From assembly GCF_016901135.1 (NCBI RefSeq), contig NZ_JAFEVL010000003.1, positions 62,001 to 126,000 of the forward strand: DNA of 64,000 bases, written 5' to 3'. Under the pieces are notes generated by a model that did not search any database, was not told the origin of the DNA, and was given only the letters and a program-made list of their open reading frames with translations. This document shows, in pieces, positions 26,390 to 34,989 of this stretch. The position numbers were made by a program, and so were the translations under genes. The DNA is from Martinezella lusitana (GTDB taxonomy: Bacteria > Pseudomonadota > Alphaproteobacteria > Rhizobiales > Rhizobiaceae). The stretch's first letter is position 1, and each line of letters begins with the position of its first letter.

Positions 26390-27217
26390 TCAGAATGCCG
26401 GGTCCTTGACAGAATCCGGGGTGTCGAAGCTTGCGCCGAACCACTTCTTCTGCAGCGTTGCCATGCGCCCGTCAGCCTTGATCTTCAGCATGGCGGCATC
26501 GATCGCATCCATCAGCGGCGCATGATCGGCGTCCTTCAGGCCGATAAAGCCGAAATAGGATTTCTTGCCGAAGGGCGGCAGCACGACTTCAAACGTGCCT
26601 TCACGCTGCTTGGCGACGAAAGCAATATTCGGCAGCGAGTTGGCAACACCGGCGATGCGGCCGGCCGCGAGGTCTGCATAGGATTCCGTAAAGGCCGGAT
26701 ATTCGCGAATGTCGACCTTGGTCGGCAGAGTTTCGGAAAACTCCTTGAGCTGATCGAGCTGGGCGGTCGCCTTGCCGACGCCGATCTTTTTGCCGGCAAT
26801 ATCTTCCGGCTTGTTGATCGTCTTGTCACCGGCCTTTTTCAGGATGGCGATCGTTGCCTCGGCAAGCGGCGGCGTGAAGCGATAGCGCTCCATGCGCTTC
26901 TTGGTAATCGTCGCCGGACCTGCGACAACATCGAACTTGCCGGCTTCGAGCGCCGGGAAGACGCCATCCCACGGCAGCGTGACCCATTCGATCTTCACGC
27001 CGAGTTCCTTGCCGATCTCAGCGAAGAGATCGACGTTCAGGCCGACATGTTCGCCGGCATCGATGAAATCGAAGGGTGCAAAGGCCGTCTCGGTGCCGAC
27101 CTTCAAGGTGCCGGCGGCCTTTACGGCGGCAAGCGTGTCGGCCGCATGGGCGGAAATCGTCGCGCCAAACAAGAATGCGGCGCCGACCAGCCCCTTCAGA
27201 AGCGAATTCTTCCTCAT
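26390..27217 (-). CDS. Amino-acid ABC transporter substrate-binding protein
   Basis: A 275-residue family-3 periplasmic binding protein with a signal peptide cleaved after SAHA. The mature part opens AAGTLKVGTETAFAPFDF, the usual first strand. The start at 27217 is supported by GGAGAG 6-7 bases upstream; a longer frame to 27316 would spoil the signal peptide. It is divergent from the HutC-type GntR gene, with a matching operator between them. Confidence 0.92.
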   Translation of the reverse strand: MRKNSLLKGLVGAAFLFGATISAHAADTLAAVKAAGTLKVGTETAFAPFDFIDAGEHVGLNVDLFAEIGKELGVKIEWVTLPWDGVFPALEAGKFDVVAGPATITKKRMERYRFTPPLAEATIAILKKAGDKTINKPEDIAGKKIGVGKATAQLDQLKEFSETLPTKVDIREYPAFTESYADLAAGRIAGVANSLPNIAFVAKQREGTFEVVLPPFGKKSYFGFIGLKDADHAPLMDAIDAAMLKIKADGRMATLQKKWFGASFDTPDSVKDPAF

Positions 27218-27304
27218 GTTTTTCTCTCCAGTTTTTTGCCCTTCCGGTGGAAGGTGCAGGTTCCCCAAGCGTAGTCCCGCCAAGCGGATTTCTATGACCC
27301 GCTT

Positions 27305-27316
27305 TTGTCTATACAA
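27305..27316. promoter_or_regulatory. HutC-type GntR operator
   Basis: TTGTCTATACAA contains GTCTATAC, an exact fit to the HutC-subfamily consensus GT-N-TA-N-AC. It is located between the divergent binding-protein gene (start 27217) and the HutC-type regulator (start 27449), so that regulator probably controls both directions. Confidence 0.65.
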
Positions 27317-27448
27317 ATAGATACAGGCTGGCCTACACTGTCAAACGTTAAACTCGAACGACGCAAGATTTATGCCGAATAGCGGCAATGGACCTAGCAA
27401 AAGCGGCTTTCGCGGCAACTGAATGTCATGGCTGGATCGAGGTGAGCA

Positions 27449-28192
27449 TTGGTCTCAATTCATCGGAGAATTTTCGAAGACATCGAAGCCAGGATCATGA
27501 GCAGGGCCTGGCCGCCCGGTCATCGCATCCCCTTCGAACACGAGCTGGTGCAAGAGTATCAATGCTCTCGGATGACCGTGAACAAGGCGCTTTCGGCCTT
27601 GGCGGCACGCGGCATGATCATCCGCCGCCGCAAGGTTGGTTCTTTCGTCGCCGCGCGGCAGATCGACCGAACGGTGATGGATATTCAGGACATTTCCACG
27701 GAAGCCGAGTTGGCGGGGCATGACCACAGCTACAGGATCCTGATGCGAAAGATCGAGGCGCTGGATGCCGCCACCGCGACGCAGCTCGGTGAACCGACGG
27801 GAGCGGAAATCCTGCGGCTTCACTGCCTGCATGCGGTGGACGGCAAGCCGAATGCGCTGGAGCGGCGCATCATCATGCTCGCCATGGTGCCATCCGCCAG
27901 AACCGAAAGCTTTGCCTCGGTGCCGCCCGGCAAATGGCTGCTGGACATGGTGCCCTGGTCGAAGGCGAGGCATGTCATTCGCGCCGTTTCGGCCGATGCC
28001 GCCACGGCGCGCCTGCTTGAGACCGAGCGCGGCGAGGCCTGCCTTACGCTCGTCCGCCAGACATGGCAGAACAGCCGCACGGTCACCTATGTCGAGATCA
28101 TCCATCCCGGCGACCGTTTCCAGTTCGCGGGCGACTTTCATCCGAGTGAAAAAGGCGCCATGGATCAACTGCCGCGGAGAAGCGCCTCTTGA
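27449..28192 (+). CDS. GntR-family regulator, HutC subfamily (UTRA domain)
   Basis: A 247-residue regulator with an N-terminal winged HTH (residues about 5-70; CSRMTVNKALSALAARGMI) and a UTRA ligand domain (about 90-235; HCLHAVDGKPNALERR and TYVEIIHPGDRFQF). It resembles histidine-utilisation repressors. The start is a TTG at 27449, 6 bases after GAGG; no upstream start is available because a stop lies just before it in frame. Its last bases overlap the LysR start by 4 bases. Confidence 0.88.
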   Translation: MVSIHRRIFEDIEARIMSRAWPPGHRIPFEHELVQEYQCSRMTVNKALSALAARGMIIRRRKVGSFVAARQIDRTVMDIQDISTEAELAGHDHSYRILMRKIEALDAATATQLGEPTGAEILRLHCLHAVDGKPNALERRIIMLAMVPSARTESFASVPPGKWLLDMVPWSKARHVIRAVSADAATARLLETERGEACLTLVRQTWQNSRTVTYVEIIHPGDRFQFAGDFHPSEKGAMDQLPRRSAS

Positions 28193-29130
28193 CCGAGAAA
28201 CAGGCTATCAGGACAGTTCCGCTCAAGGGCTTGCAGGCCTTCGAAGCTGTCGGCCGTTGTGGCGGCGTGAGCGCCGCAGCCCTGGAACTGAAGGTTTCCC
28301 CCGGCGCGATCAGTCAGCAGATCCGCAAAATCGAGAGCTTTCTCGGCGTCACCTTGCTGGAGCGCAACGGCCGTACCGTGGAGCTGACCCCATGGGGGCG
28401 GCTCTACCATCAGGAAATATCGAAGGGTTTCGAGCAATTCGCGCTTGCGGAGCAGATCCTGGAACGGGCGCGCAACGAGAATGCCCTGGTTCTCAGCGCC
28501 CTGTCTTCCGTCGTCAACAAATGGATAGGACGCCGGATCTTCGACTGGCAGGCCCTTCATCCGAATGCCCATGTCAGGATCGTCGGCCGCGATAAGGAAC
28601 CGCGCATGGGCTTCGACGACATCGATTTCCGCATAAGCTATGGATCGGATGTGCTGCAGCACGAACACTATACGGAGCTGTTCCGCGATTGGGTCGTTCC
28701 GGCCTGCTCGCCGGCGCTGATCAAGGGCAAGGCGCCCTCTGCCGCGCGGCTTCTCGACTATCCGCTCCTGCATGTCGAATGGGAGCGGCATTTCACGCCC
28801 TATCCAAGCTGGCGTGAATTCGCCGCGAAGACAGGAGCGGCACTCAAGGAGACCACCGCCGGTCTTTCCTTTACCCTATCGAGCAGCGCCATCGATGCGG
28901 CCGTCAACAAACGCGGCATCGTCCTCGCGCAGATGTCGATGATCGCAGATGAGCTTGAAGCGCAGACGCTCGTCATTCCCGCCGATATCCGCATTCCGTT
29001 GCGCGAAAGCTATTTTCTCGCCTGGGACAGGGCGGCGCTGCAAAAGCCCTTCGGTCCGGCATTTCGCGACTGGCTTGTTTCGATCTCCCGTCAACAGGCG
29101 CGCATATCCGCGCCATCGAACTCGGCATAG
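28189..29130 (+). CDS. LysR-type regulator, GcvA-like
   Basis: A 313-residue LysR with the GcvA-branch N-terminus (PLKGLQAFEAVGRCGGVSAAA then SPGAISQQI) and an effector domain with FRISYG near residue 150. A TTG start overlaps the UTRA regulator's stop, so both regulators come from one transcript. It is followed 104 bases later by the FMN monooxygenase, a plausible target. Confidence 0.88.
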   Translation: MTEKQAIRTVPLKGLQAFEAVGRCGGVSAAALELKVSPGAISQQIRKIESFLGVTLLERNGRTVELTPWGRLYHQEISKGFEQFALAEQILERARNENALVLSALSSVVNKWIGRRIFDWQALHPNAHVRIVGRDKEPRMGFDDIDFRISYGSDVLQHEHYTELFRDWVVPACSPALIKGKAPSAARLLDYPLLHVEWERHFTPYPSWREFAAKTGAALKETTAGLSFTLSSSAIDAAVNKRGIVLAQMSMIADELEAQTLVIPADIRIPLRESYFLAWDRAALQKPFGPAFRDWLVSISRQQARISAPSNSA

Positions 29131-29234
29131 ACTTTTAGAAAAACTAAAACGAAAGACAGCGCCGCGATATTGATGAAAAAATTCGCAAGACGATAATCTG
29201 CGCAGACTTTGAGCTTGGCGATCAGGAGAACGAC

Positions 29235-30584
29235 ATGGCGCGCACCGACAAGATGAAGCTGGGCACTTTTGTCTACACCTTCGGTTTCCATCCCGCCTCC
29301 TGGCTTCATCCGGCCAGCGATGTCAACGGCGCCAATGATTTCAGCCACCTCCTCGACGTCGCCAAGCGATCCGAGGAAGCCAAATTCGACTTCATGTTCA
29401 TGGCGGATTCGCCTGCCGCAGCCGTCGGCGACCCGGACGCGCTCTCGCGCATCCCGACCAAGATGAACCGTTTCGAGCCGGTGTCGCTCCTGGCCGCGCT
29501 GTCCGTCACCACCAAAAATCTCGGCCTCGTCGCCACCCTCTCGACGAGTTACTACGAGCCCTACAACGTCGCCCGCCTCTTCGCATCGGTCGATCATTTG
29601 AGCGGCGGCCGCGCCTGCTGGAACGTCGTGACCTCCGACCACGACGAGACGGGCTATAACTTTAACCGCGAAGGGCTGGATCCCCACGCGCTGCGCTACG
29701 AGCGCGGCAACGAATTCGTCGATGTGGTGTTCGGCCTGTGGGACAGTTTCGAGGAAGGCGCCCTGCTTCTCGACCGGGAAAGCGGCGTCTATTACGACAA
29801 GACGAAGCATCACACGCTGAACCACAAGGGCAAGCACTTCCAGGTGCGCGGGCCGCTCAACATCGCTCGCACGCCGCAGGGCCGGCCTGTCATAGCGCAA
29901 GCCGGCGGGTCGGAACCCGGCATGGATATGGCGGCGCGCACCGCCGAGATCGTCTTCAGCCTTGCCTCCAACATCGACCGCAATCGCGACTTCTATGCCA
30001 ATGTCAAAGCCCGCATGCCCGCCTATGGGCGCGACCCGGAGGACCTTAAGATCATGCCCGGCGTGGTCATCAATGTCGGGGAAACGCAGGCTGAAGCCGA
30101 AGCCAAGGTCAATTATCTCATCGACAAAATGCATCCGGATGTCGGCCGGCTGATGCTGTCGGAATTCCTCGAAGCCGATCTGCGCGGCGTACCGTTGGAT
30201 CAACCCTTCCCGATGGACCGACTTCCGGCGGCACCGAAAGGCTCGCGTGCACTTTTCGACGAGCTCGTCGATTTCGTCAAAAGCGGGCGCACGGTTGGCG
30301 AGCTTGTCCGCCATTATGCGGAAAAGCATACCGGCAACGGCATTACCGGCACACCGACGCAGATTGCCGACTTCATGGAGGAATGGTTCGAGACACGCGC
30401 CGCGGACGGCTTCATCCTGATGTTCCCGACCCTGCCCTCCAGCCTCGACGATTTCGTCAAGCTTGTCCTGCCGGAGCTGCGCCGCCGCGGGCTGTTCCGA
30501 GAAGAATACGAAGGCTCGACGCTTCGTGAAAACCTGGGACTGTCCATGCCGGCCAACCGGTTTGCGAAGAGCCCGTCAGCCTAG
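29235..30584 (+). CDS. LLM-class FMN-dependent monooxygenase (NtaA/SnaA/DszA type)
   Basis: A 449-residue flavin-reductase-dependent monooxygenase of the NtaA/SnaA/DszA family. Visible features are the F-x-HPASW start of the barrel, NVVTSDHDETGYNF near residue 135, and QAGGSEPGMDMAA near 220. Family members use FMNH2 from a separate reductase to open C-N or C-S bonds in compounds such as nitrilotriacetate or sulfonates. No reductase gene is adjacent. It is downstream of two regulators and near an amino-acid importer, so an N-containing substrate is plausible. It overlaps the convergent aminotransferase by 9 bases. Confidence 0.88.
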   Translation: MARTDKMKLGTFVYTFGFHPASWLHPASDVNGANDFSHLLDVAKRSEEAKFDFMFMADSPAAAVGDPDALSRIPTKMNRFEPVSLLAALSVTTKNLGLVATLSTSYYEPYNVARLFASVDHLSGGRACWNVVTSDHDETGYNFNREGLDPHALRYERGNEFVDVVFGLWDSFEEGALLLDRESGVYYDKTKHHTLNHKGKHFQVRGPLNIARTPQGRPVIAQAGGSEPGMDMAARTAEIVFSLASNIDRNRDFYANVKARMPAYGRDPEDLKIMPGVVINVGETQAEAEAKVNYLIDKMHPDVGRLMLSEFLEADLRGVPLDQPFPMDRLPAAPKGSRALFDELVDFVKSGRTVGELVRHYAEKHTGNGITGTPTQIADFMEEWFETRAADGFILMFPTLPSSLDDFVKLVLPELRRRGLFREEYEGSTLRENLGLSMPANRFAKSPSA

Positions 30585-31745
30585 GGGCAGCCGGCTCCCG
30601 AGCAGCCCGATCGAGGCAACGTCGGCATTGGCAAAGGCAAGACGCAGATAACGCTCCTGTCCCACGCCGAAATAGCTTCCGGGGATGCTGACGATCCCCG
30701 CCTGCTTTGCCAGCCTCTCGGCCACCTCAGCGGAAGACTGGTCAGTGAAGGGGTGCCGTACGAAGGCGAAATAGGCGCCGATTGCGGCAATGTCCCAACC
30801 GGGCAGGTCGGACACTACGCCCTTCAACGCCTCCGCCCGGCGCGCGATCTCCAGCCGGTTTCCTGCCCGCCAATCGGCAAGCACCGGCAAGGCGGCAGCC
30901 ACGGCCACCTGGGCTGAGCGCGGGGCGCAGATCTGCATATTGTCCATGATCTTGGCGATCTCGCCCAAAAGCTTAGGCCCCGCCGTCACGGCCCCCAGCC
31001 TGTGGCCGGGAATGCAGAAAGACTTCGAGAAACTGTAGAGCAGGACGAGCGTATCCTCCCAGCCCGGCTCCGACAGCAGCGCATGCGGCGGGCCGTAATC
31101 GCCAGGAAGAAAATCGCGATAGGTCTCATCAAGCACAAGCCAGGCGCCATATCTCCGGCAAAGCGCAAAAAGATCATGCAGCAATGACGGCGGATAGACG
31201 GCCCCGGTCGGATTGTTCGGCGTGACAACTGCAAGCGCCCGCGCGCCGGCGGCAAGCGCCTGCTCGGCCGAAGCAACATCCGGCAGGAAGCCGCCGGCCG
31301 CATCGCACTCGACAAGCACGCGCTTGATGCCGAGCATGGACAAGGTCGTCTCATGATTGAAATAGAAGGGATTTGTGAGCGCGATCGCGTCATCGGCACC
31401 GGCAAGGGCGATGGCGGCACACATGAAGGCCTGATTGCAGCCGGAGGTGATGTGGATATTGGCTGTTTGGATCGACGCGCCGTAGATGTCGCTCACATGC
31501 CGCGCATAGGCTTCGCGCAGCACCGTTTCTCCCTCGATCGGCCCATAGCCCGTCATGGCCTGCGATGCCGCCGCCTCGCCGAGGAGCCGCAGCATCTCGG
31601 GATGGGCGGGATAGCCGGGCACGGCCTGCGACAGATCGATCAGCGGCCCGTGAGCGCCGGCATAGTCGCGCGCCCATGCAAAAACCGAGGGGATGGGCGG
31701 CGGCGAAAGCCGCGTTACGAAAGGATTGGGGATTGCGGATGGCAT
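30576..31745 (-). CDS. PLP-dependent class I/II aminotransferase
   Basis: A 389-residue fold-type I aminotransferase. The PLP lysine is Lys241 (SFSKSF), with Asn178 (NNPTG), Asp206/Tyr209 (LDETY) and Arg249 (GHRLG) in the expected positions. It resembles aspartate- or aromatic-type aminotransferases; the substrate is not evident. Its 3' end overlaps that of the monooxygenase on the other strand. Confidence 0.92.
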   Translation of the reverse strand: MPSAIPNPFVTRLSPPPIPSVFAWARDYAGAHGPLIDLSQAVPGYPAHPEMLRLLGEAAASQAMTGYGPIEGETVLREAYARHVSDIYGASIQTANIHITSGCNQAFMCAAIALAGADDAIALTNPFYFNHETTLSMLGIKRVLVECDAAGGFLPDVASAEQALAAGARALAVVTPNNPTGAVYPPSLLHDLFALCRRYGAWLVLDETYRDFLPGDYGPPHALLSEPGWEDTLVLLYSFSKSFCIPGHRLGAVTAGPKLLGEIAKIMDNMQICAPRSAQVAVAAALPVLADWRAGNRLEIARRAEALKGVVSDLPGWDIAAIGAYFAFVRHPFTDQSSAEVAERLAKQAGIVSIPGSYFGVGQERYLRLAFANADVASIGLLGSRLPLG

Positions 31746-31962
31746 GTCGATGGGTTCCTTGGAGACCGATTGCTACACCGATATCGGTCACGATCTCAAC
31801 TGCTTTGTCGGAGCAAACCGCTCCTCGGCGAATTGCCGGCGATTGTTTCCGCCATATCGAAGATGTTGACGGCTTCGGCATCCGGCCCCTAAAGCTCGAC
31901 GACAAGAAGGCTTTCCGCTCGCACGGTCTGTCCGATACCCGAAACCTAGCTTGGAGCGAATC

Positions 31963-32436
31963 GTGACCACCAAAATCCGTCTTCTATTGACGAACGATCC
32001 AGCATTGCCGGCGCTGGCGGCCCTCATGGAAGAAATGCAGGCGCATTATCAAGTGCCCTGTCCGTCGCGGGCCGAAATCATTGCCGGGCTCAAGGCAATG
32101 CCGCCAGGTGCCGAGATCCTGATCGTGGAAGAGAACGACGCCATCCTCGGCTTCGCCGCCTTCTCCGGGCTCTATCCCGGACCTGGCCTGAAACCGGGCA
32201 TCTTTCTGAAGGAGCTCTTCGTAAGCGCCGCGCAACGCAGCCGCGGGTTAGGCCGAGACCTCATGCGCGCGCTCGCGGAGCTGGCACAAGAGCGGGGGCT
32301 TGCCCGGATCGACTGGACCGCCGACCCCGAAAACGCAAAGCTTCTGGATTTCTACGACGGGCTCGGCGGCTCGCGCAAACCCGATAAACTGTTCTATCGC
32401 CTCGACGAAAAGGCGCTCGAGAAACTGACGCGCTGA
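31963..32436 (+). CDS. GNAT-family N-acetyltransferase
   Basis: A 157-residue acetyltransferase fold with the acetyl-CoA-binding loop QRSRGLGRDLM near residue 88 and the strand LKELFVS before it. A GTG start at 31963 is preferred, with GGAG 6 bases upstream (the GGAG overlaps an alternative TTG start). It is divergent from the aminotransferase and convergent with the LysR at 32448. The acceptor is unknown. Confidence 0.87.
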   Translation: MTTKIRLLLTNDPALPALAALMEEMQAHYQVPCPSRAEIIAGLKAMPPGAEILIVEENDAILGFAAFSGLYPGPGLKPGIFLKELFVSAAQRSRGLGRDLMRALAELAQERGLARIDWTADPENAKLLDFYDGLGGSRKPDKLFYRLDEKALEKLTR

Positions 32437-32447
32437 CCACTTTTGTT

Positions 32448-33350
32448 TCAGTCGCGCATGCTCTCAGCTTGCCCCATCAGCCATGCCTCGAACGTCCGCA
32501 TCGAAGCGCCGGGGGAGATGTCTTCAGGCTTGGCAAACCAATATCCATATTCGCTTCGATATCCGAAGCCATTGGGGTTGATCAGTCTACCTGTCTCCAA
32601 TTCATCGAGAATGAGGCCGCGCGGTATCAACGCCATCCCCTGTCCGGCAAGGGCCGCGCGGATCACCATGGTGTAATAGCCGAACCGCGTGATGTGATGG
32701 ACGGCGATATCGGGCTTTCCATGGCTTTCGACGAAATGCTGCCAATGCAGCGGCGTCTGCGGGTGTTCCAGCATGACGCCCTCGGCCAGCTCGTCGATCG
32801 TGCCCGGAATGCCGTTCTTCTGCCAATAGGATGGCGCGCTGACGATCAGGACCTCGTGCCCGAACAGATATTGCGCAGTCTCTCCTTTGTTGGGTGTAAT
32901 GAGAAAACGGAATATGCCGTCCGCCGTCTCCGATTGCGTGGGTGACACGAAGGTCGTGAACTGCACGTCTATTTCCGGATGTTGTTCAGCAAACTGCACG
33001 AAACGCGGCAGCAGCCAGCGATCGCCGAAAATCGGAAGAACCTGCAGGCGCAGTACGCCGGGGCCGGGTTTGAGACGCGCGACGCGCAATGCCGCATCTT
33101 CCATCGCCTTCAGCGCGGTGCGCGCGTGTTCGATGTAAATCAGACCGATCTCCGTGGGGATCATGCCGCGCGGCGTTCGAGTGAAGACCGGACTGCCGAT
33201 CAGGTCTTCCAATGCGAGCAATTGCTTGCTGACTGCGCTCTGTGACAGGGATGTGCTCTCTGCGGCAGCACTCGTCGATCCCCTCTCCGCCACGGCAAGC
33301 AGAACCTGCAGGGCAGTCATCGAAGGCAAGTGCTGTCGGCCCGATACCAT
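32448..33350 (-). CDS. LysR-type transcriptional regulator
   Basis: A 300-residue LysR with an N-terminal HTH (TSLSQSAVSKQLLALEDLIG) and a C-terminal effector domain with LPIFGDRWLLPRF, a GcvA-type stretch. It is divergent from the lyase/ABC/ureohydrolase operon that begins at 33523, for which it is the obvious candidate regulator. A dyad lies in the shared gap at 33442-33463. Confidence 0.92.
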   Translation of the reverse strand: MVSGRQHLPSMTALQVLLAVAERGSTSAAAESTSLSQSAVSKQLLALEDLIGSPVFTRTPRGMIPTEIGLIYIEHARTALKAMEDAALRVARLKPGPGVLRLQVLPIFGDRWLLPRFVQFAEQHPEIDVQFTTFVSPTQSETADGIFRFLITPNKGETAQYLFGHEVLIVSAPSYWQKNGIPGTIDELAEGVMLEHPQTPLHWQHFVESHGKPDIAVHHITRFGYYTMVIRAALAGQGMALIPRGLILDELETGRLINPNGFGYRSEYGYWFAKPEDISPGASMRTFEAWLMGQAESMRD

Positions 33351-33441
33351 GAGTTCTCCGCAGGAGCGCCGATCATGGCTACATCTCCTCGGCCAATTTC
33401 AATAGTCCACTGACGAAATTCGAGCTAGTCGGTTTTGTCAT

Positions 33442-33463
33442 AGCGTAGTGAAATAACTTCGCT
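33442..33463. promoter_or_regulatory. Dyad between LysR and lyase operon
   Basis: AGCGTAGT and ACTTCGCT form an interrupted inverted repeat (7 of 8 positions pair) separated by GAAATA. It lies in the divergent promoter gap, 60 bases before the lyase start, a usual place for a LysR activator site. No proof beyond symmetry and position. Confidence 0.4.
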
Positions 33464-33522
33464 TGCCGATTAAATCAGCACGTAGGAGCATTGCCAAAAG
33501 TTTAAACAAACAGGGGACATCA

Positions 33523-34989
33523 ATGTCTGAGCCCACGCAGCTCTGGGGCGGGCGCTTCAAGTCCGGACCGTCCGAGGCGCTGGCCAATCTGTCACGCGCG
33601 CCACTGTCCTATTTCCGCCTTTTCCGGGAAGATATCGCGGGCTCCCGCGCGCATGCTTCCGAATTGAAGCGCGCCGGCGTTCTCGACGAAAGCGAATTCA
33701 CGGCGATCCGATCTGCCCTTGACGGCATCGAGACGGATGTCGCCGGCGGTCATCAGCAACCGATCGCGGGTGACGAGGATGTCCACACCTTCCTAGAGCG
33801 CCTGCTGATGGCACGTCTCGGCGCTCTCGGCGGGAAGCTCCGCGCCGGGCGGTCCCGCAACGACCAGACAGCCAACAACACGCGCCTCTATCTGCGCCGC
33901 ATGGCGCGCGAGCTCTCGCGGGAGATCATCTCGGTCCAGGAAGCCTTGACGGAGCAGGCTTCGCACCATGCCGAGACTGTCATGCCGGGCTTCACCCATC
34001 TTCAGCCGGCCCAGCCGATCGTCCTCGGTCACCACCTGATGGCGCACGCCCAGTCCTTGTTGCGCGACCTGCAGCGCTTCGAGGATTGGGACCGCCGCTT
34101 CGACCGCTCGCCGCTCGGCGCGGCAGCCCTTGCCGGCTCCGGTATTGCCTGCCGTCCCGACCTATCCGCCATCGAGCTCGGCTATTCGGCAGCTTGCGAG
34201 AACTCGATCGATGCCGTGGCCGCCCGCGACCATGTCGCCGAATTTCTGTTCATCTGCTCGCTCGTCGCGGTCGATCTGTCGCGGTTGGCGGAGGAAATCT
34301 GCATCTGGAGCTCCAAGCAATTCAGCTGGGTGCGGCTGCACGATTCCTATTCCACCGGCTCCTCCATCATGCCACAGAAGAAGAACCCGGATATTGCCGA
34401 ATTGACGCGCGGCATGTCCGGCACCCTTATCGGCAACATCACCGGCTTCCTGGCCACCATGAAGGCCATGCCGCTCGCCTATAATCGCGACCTGGCTGAA
34501 GACAAGCGCGCGCTGTTCGAAACGATCGACATTCTCGAACTGATCCTGCCAGCCTTTGCCGGCATGGTCGCAACGCTGGAATTCGATGTCGGCAAGCTGC
34601 GTGAAGAGGCTCCCAAGGGCTTCACGCTCGCAACCGAGGTCGCCGACTGGCTGGTCGGCCAGAACGTGCCGTTCGCGGAGGCGCACGAGATCACCGGCGC
34701 GGTCGTTCGCTATTGCGAGGAAAGCGGCCACGATCTTGCCGGGCTCACCGAAGAGGATCTGCCGAAGATCGATCCGCGGCTGAACAAGGATATGCTTGCC
34801 GCCATCACGCTCGACAAGGCGCTTGCCAGCCGCACCGGCTACGGTTCCACCGCGCCGGTTCGCGTGCGCGAACAGATTGCCCGCTTCGAAACGGCAATCG
34901 ATGCCTGCCGCGCCTTTGCCGGCGCGCCGATGAAAGCAGCCAGTGCCGCCCACGGAGAGAACGACCCTCAGGAGCTTCGAAGCCGATGA
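33523..34989 (+). CDS. Argininosuccinate-lyase-like enzyme with altered signature
   Basis: A 488-residue fumarase/aspartase-superfamily lyase closest to ArgH. It opens LWGGRF, keeps the FTHLQPAQP segment and the mobile-loop serine in GSSIMPQKKNPD. The GKLHTGRSRNDQVATD signature of true argininosuccinate lyases reads GKLRAGRSRNDQTANN here, so substrate contacts differ. It probably cleaves a C-N bond of an N-substituted aspartate or related amino acid to fumarate plus an amine. The start at 33523 follows AGGGGA. It is the first gene of a catabolic ABC operon, not of an arginine-biosynthesis locus. It overlaps the next gene by ATGA. Confidence 0.88.
   Translation: MSEPTQLWGGRFKSGPSEALANLSRAPLSYFRLFREDIAGSRAHASELKRAGVLDESEFTAIRSALDGIETDVAGGHQQPIAGDEDVHTFLERLLMARLGALGGKLRAGRSRNDQTANNTRLYLRRMARELSREIISVQEALTEQASHHAETVMPGFTHLQPAQPIVLGHHLMAHAQSLLRDLQRFEDWDRRFDRSPLGAAALAGSGIACRPDLSAIELGYSAACENSIDAVAARDHVAEFLFICSLVAVDLSRLAEEICIWSSKQFSWVRLHDSYSTGSSIMPQKKNPDIAELTRGMSGTLIGNITGFLATMKAMPLAYNRDLAEDKRALFETIDILELILPAFAGMVATLEFDVGKLREEAPKGFTLATEVADWLVGQNVPFAEAHEITGAVVRYCEESGHDLAGLTEEDLPKIDPRLNKDMLAAITLDKALASRTGYGSTAPVRVREQIARFETAIDACRAFAGAPMKAASAAHGENDPQELRSR

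Noticed and set aside
29091..30329. Minus-strand frame (412 codons) opposite the FMN monooxygenase
   Set aside because: Shadow of the monooxygenase; no motif.
33523..34989. Biosynthetic argininosuccinate lyase (argH) for arginine synthesis
   Set aside because: No arginine biosynthesis neighbours and an altered signature motif; the catabolic ABC context fits better.
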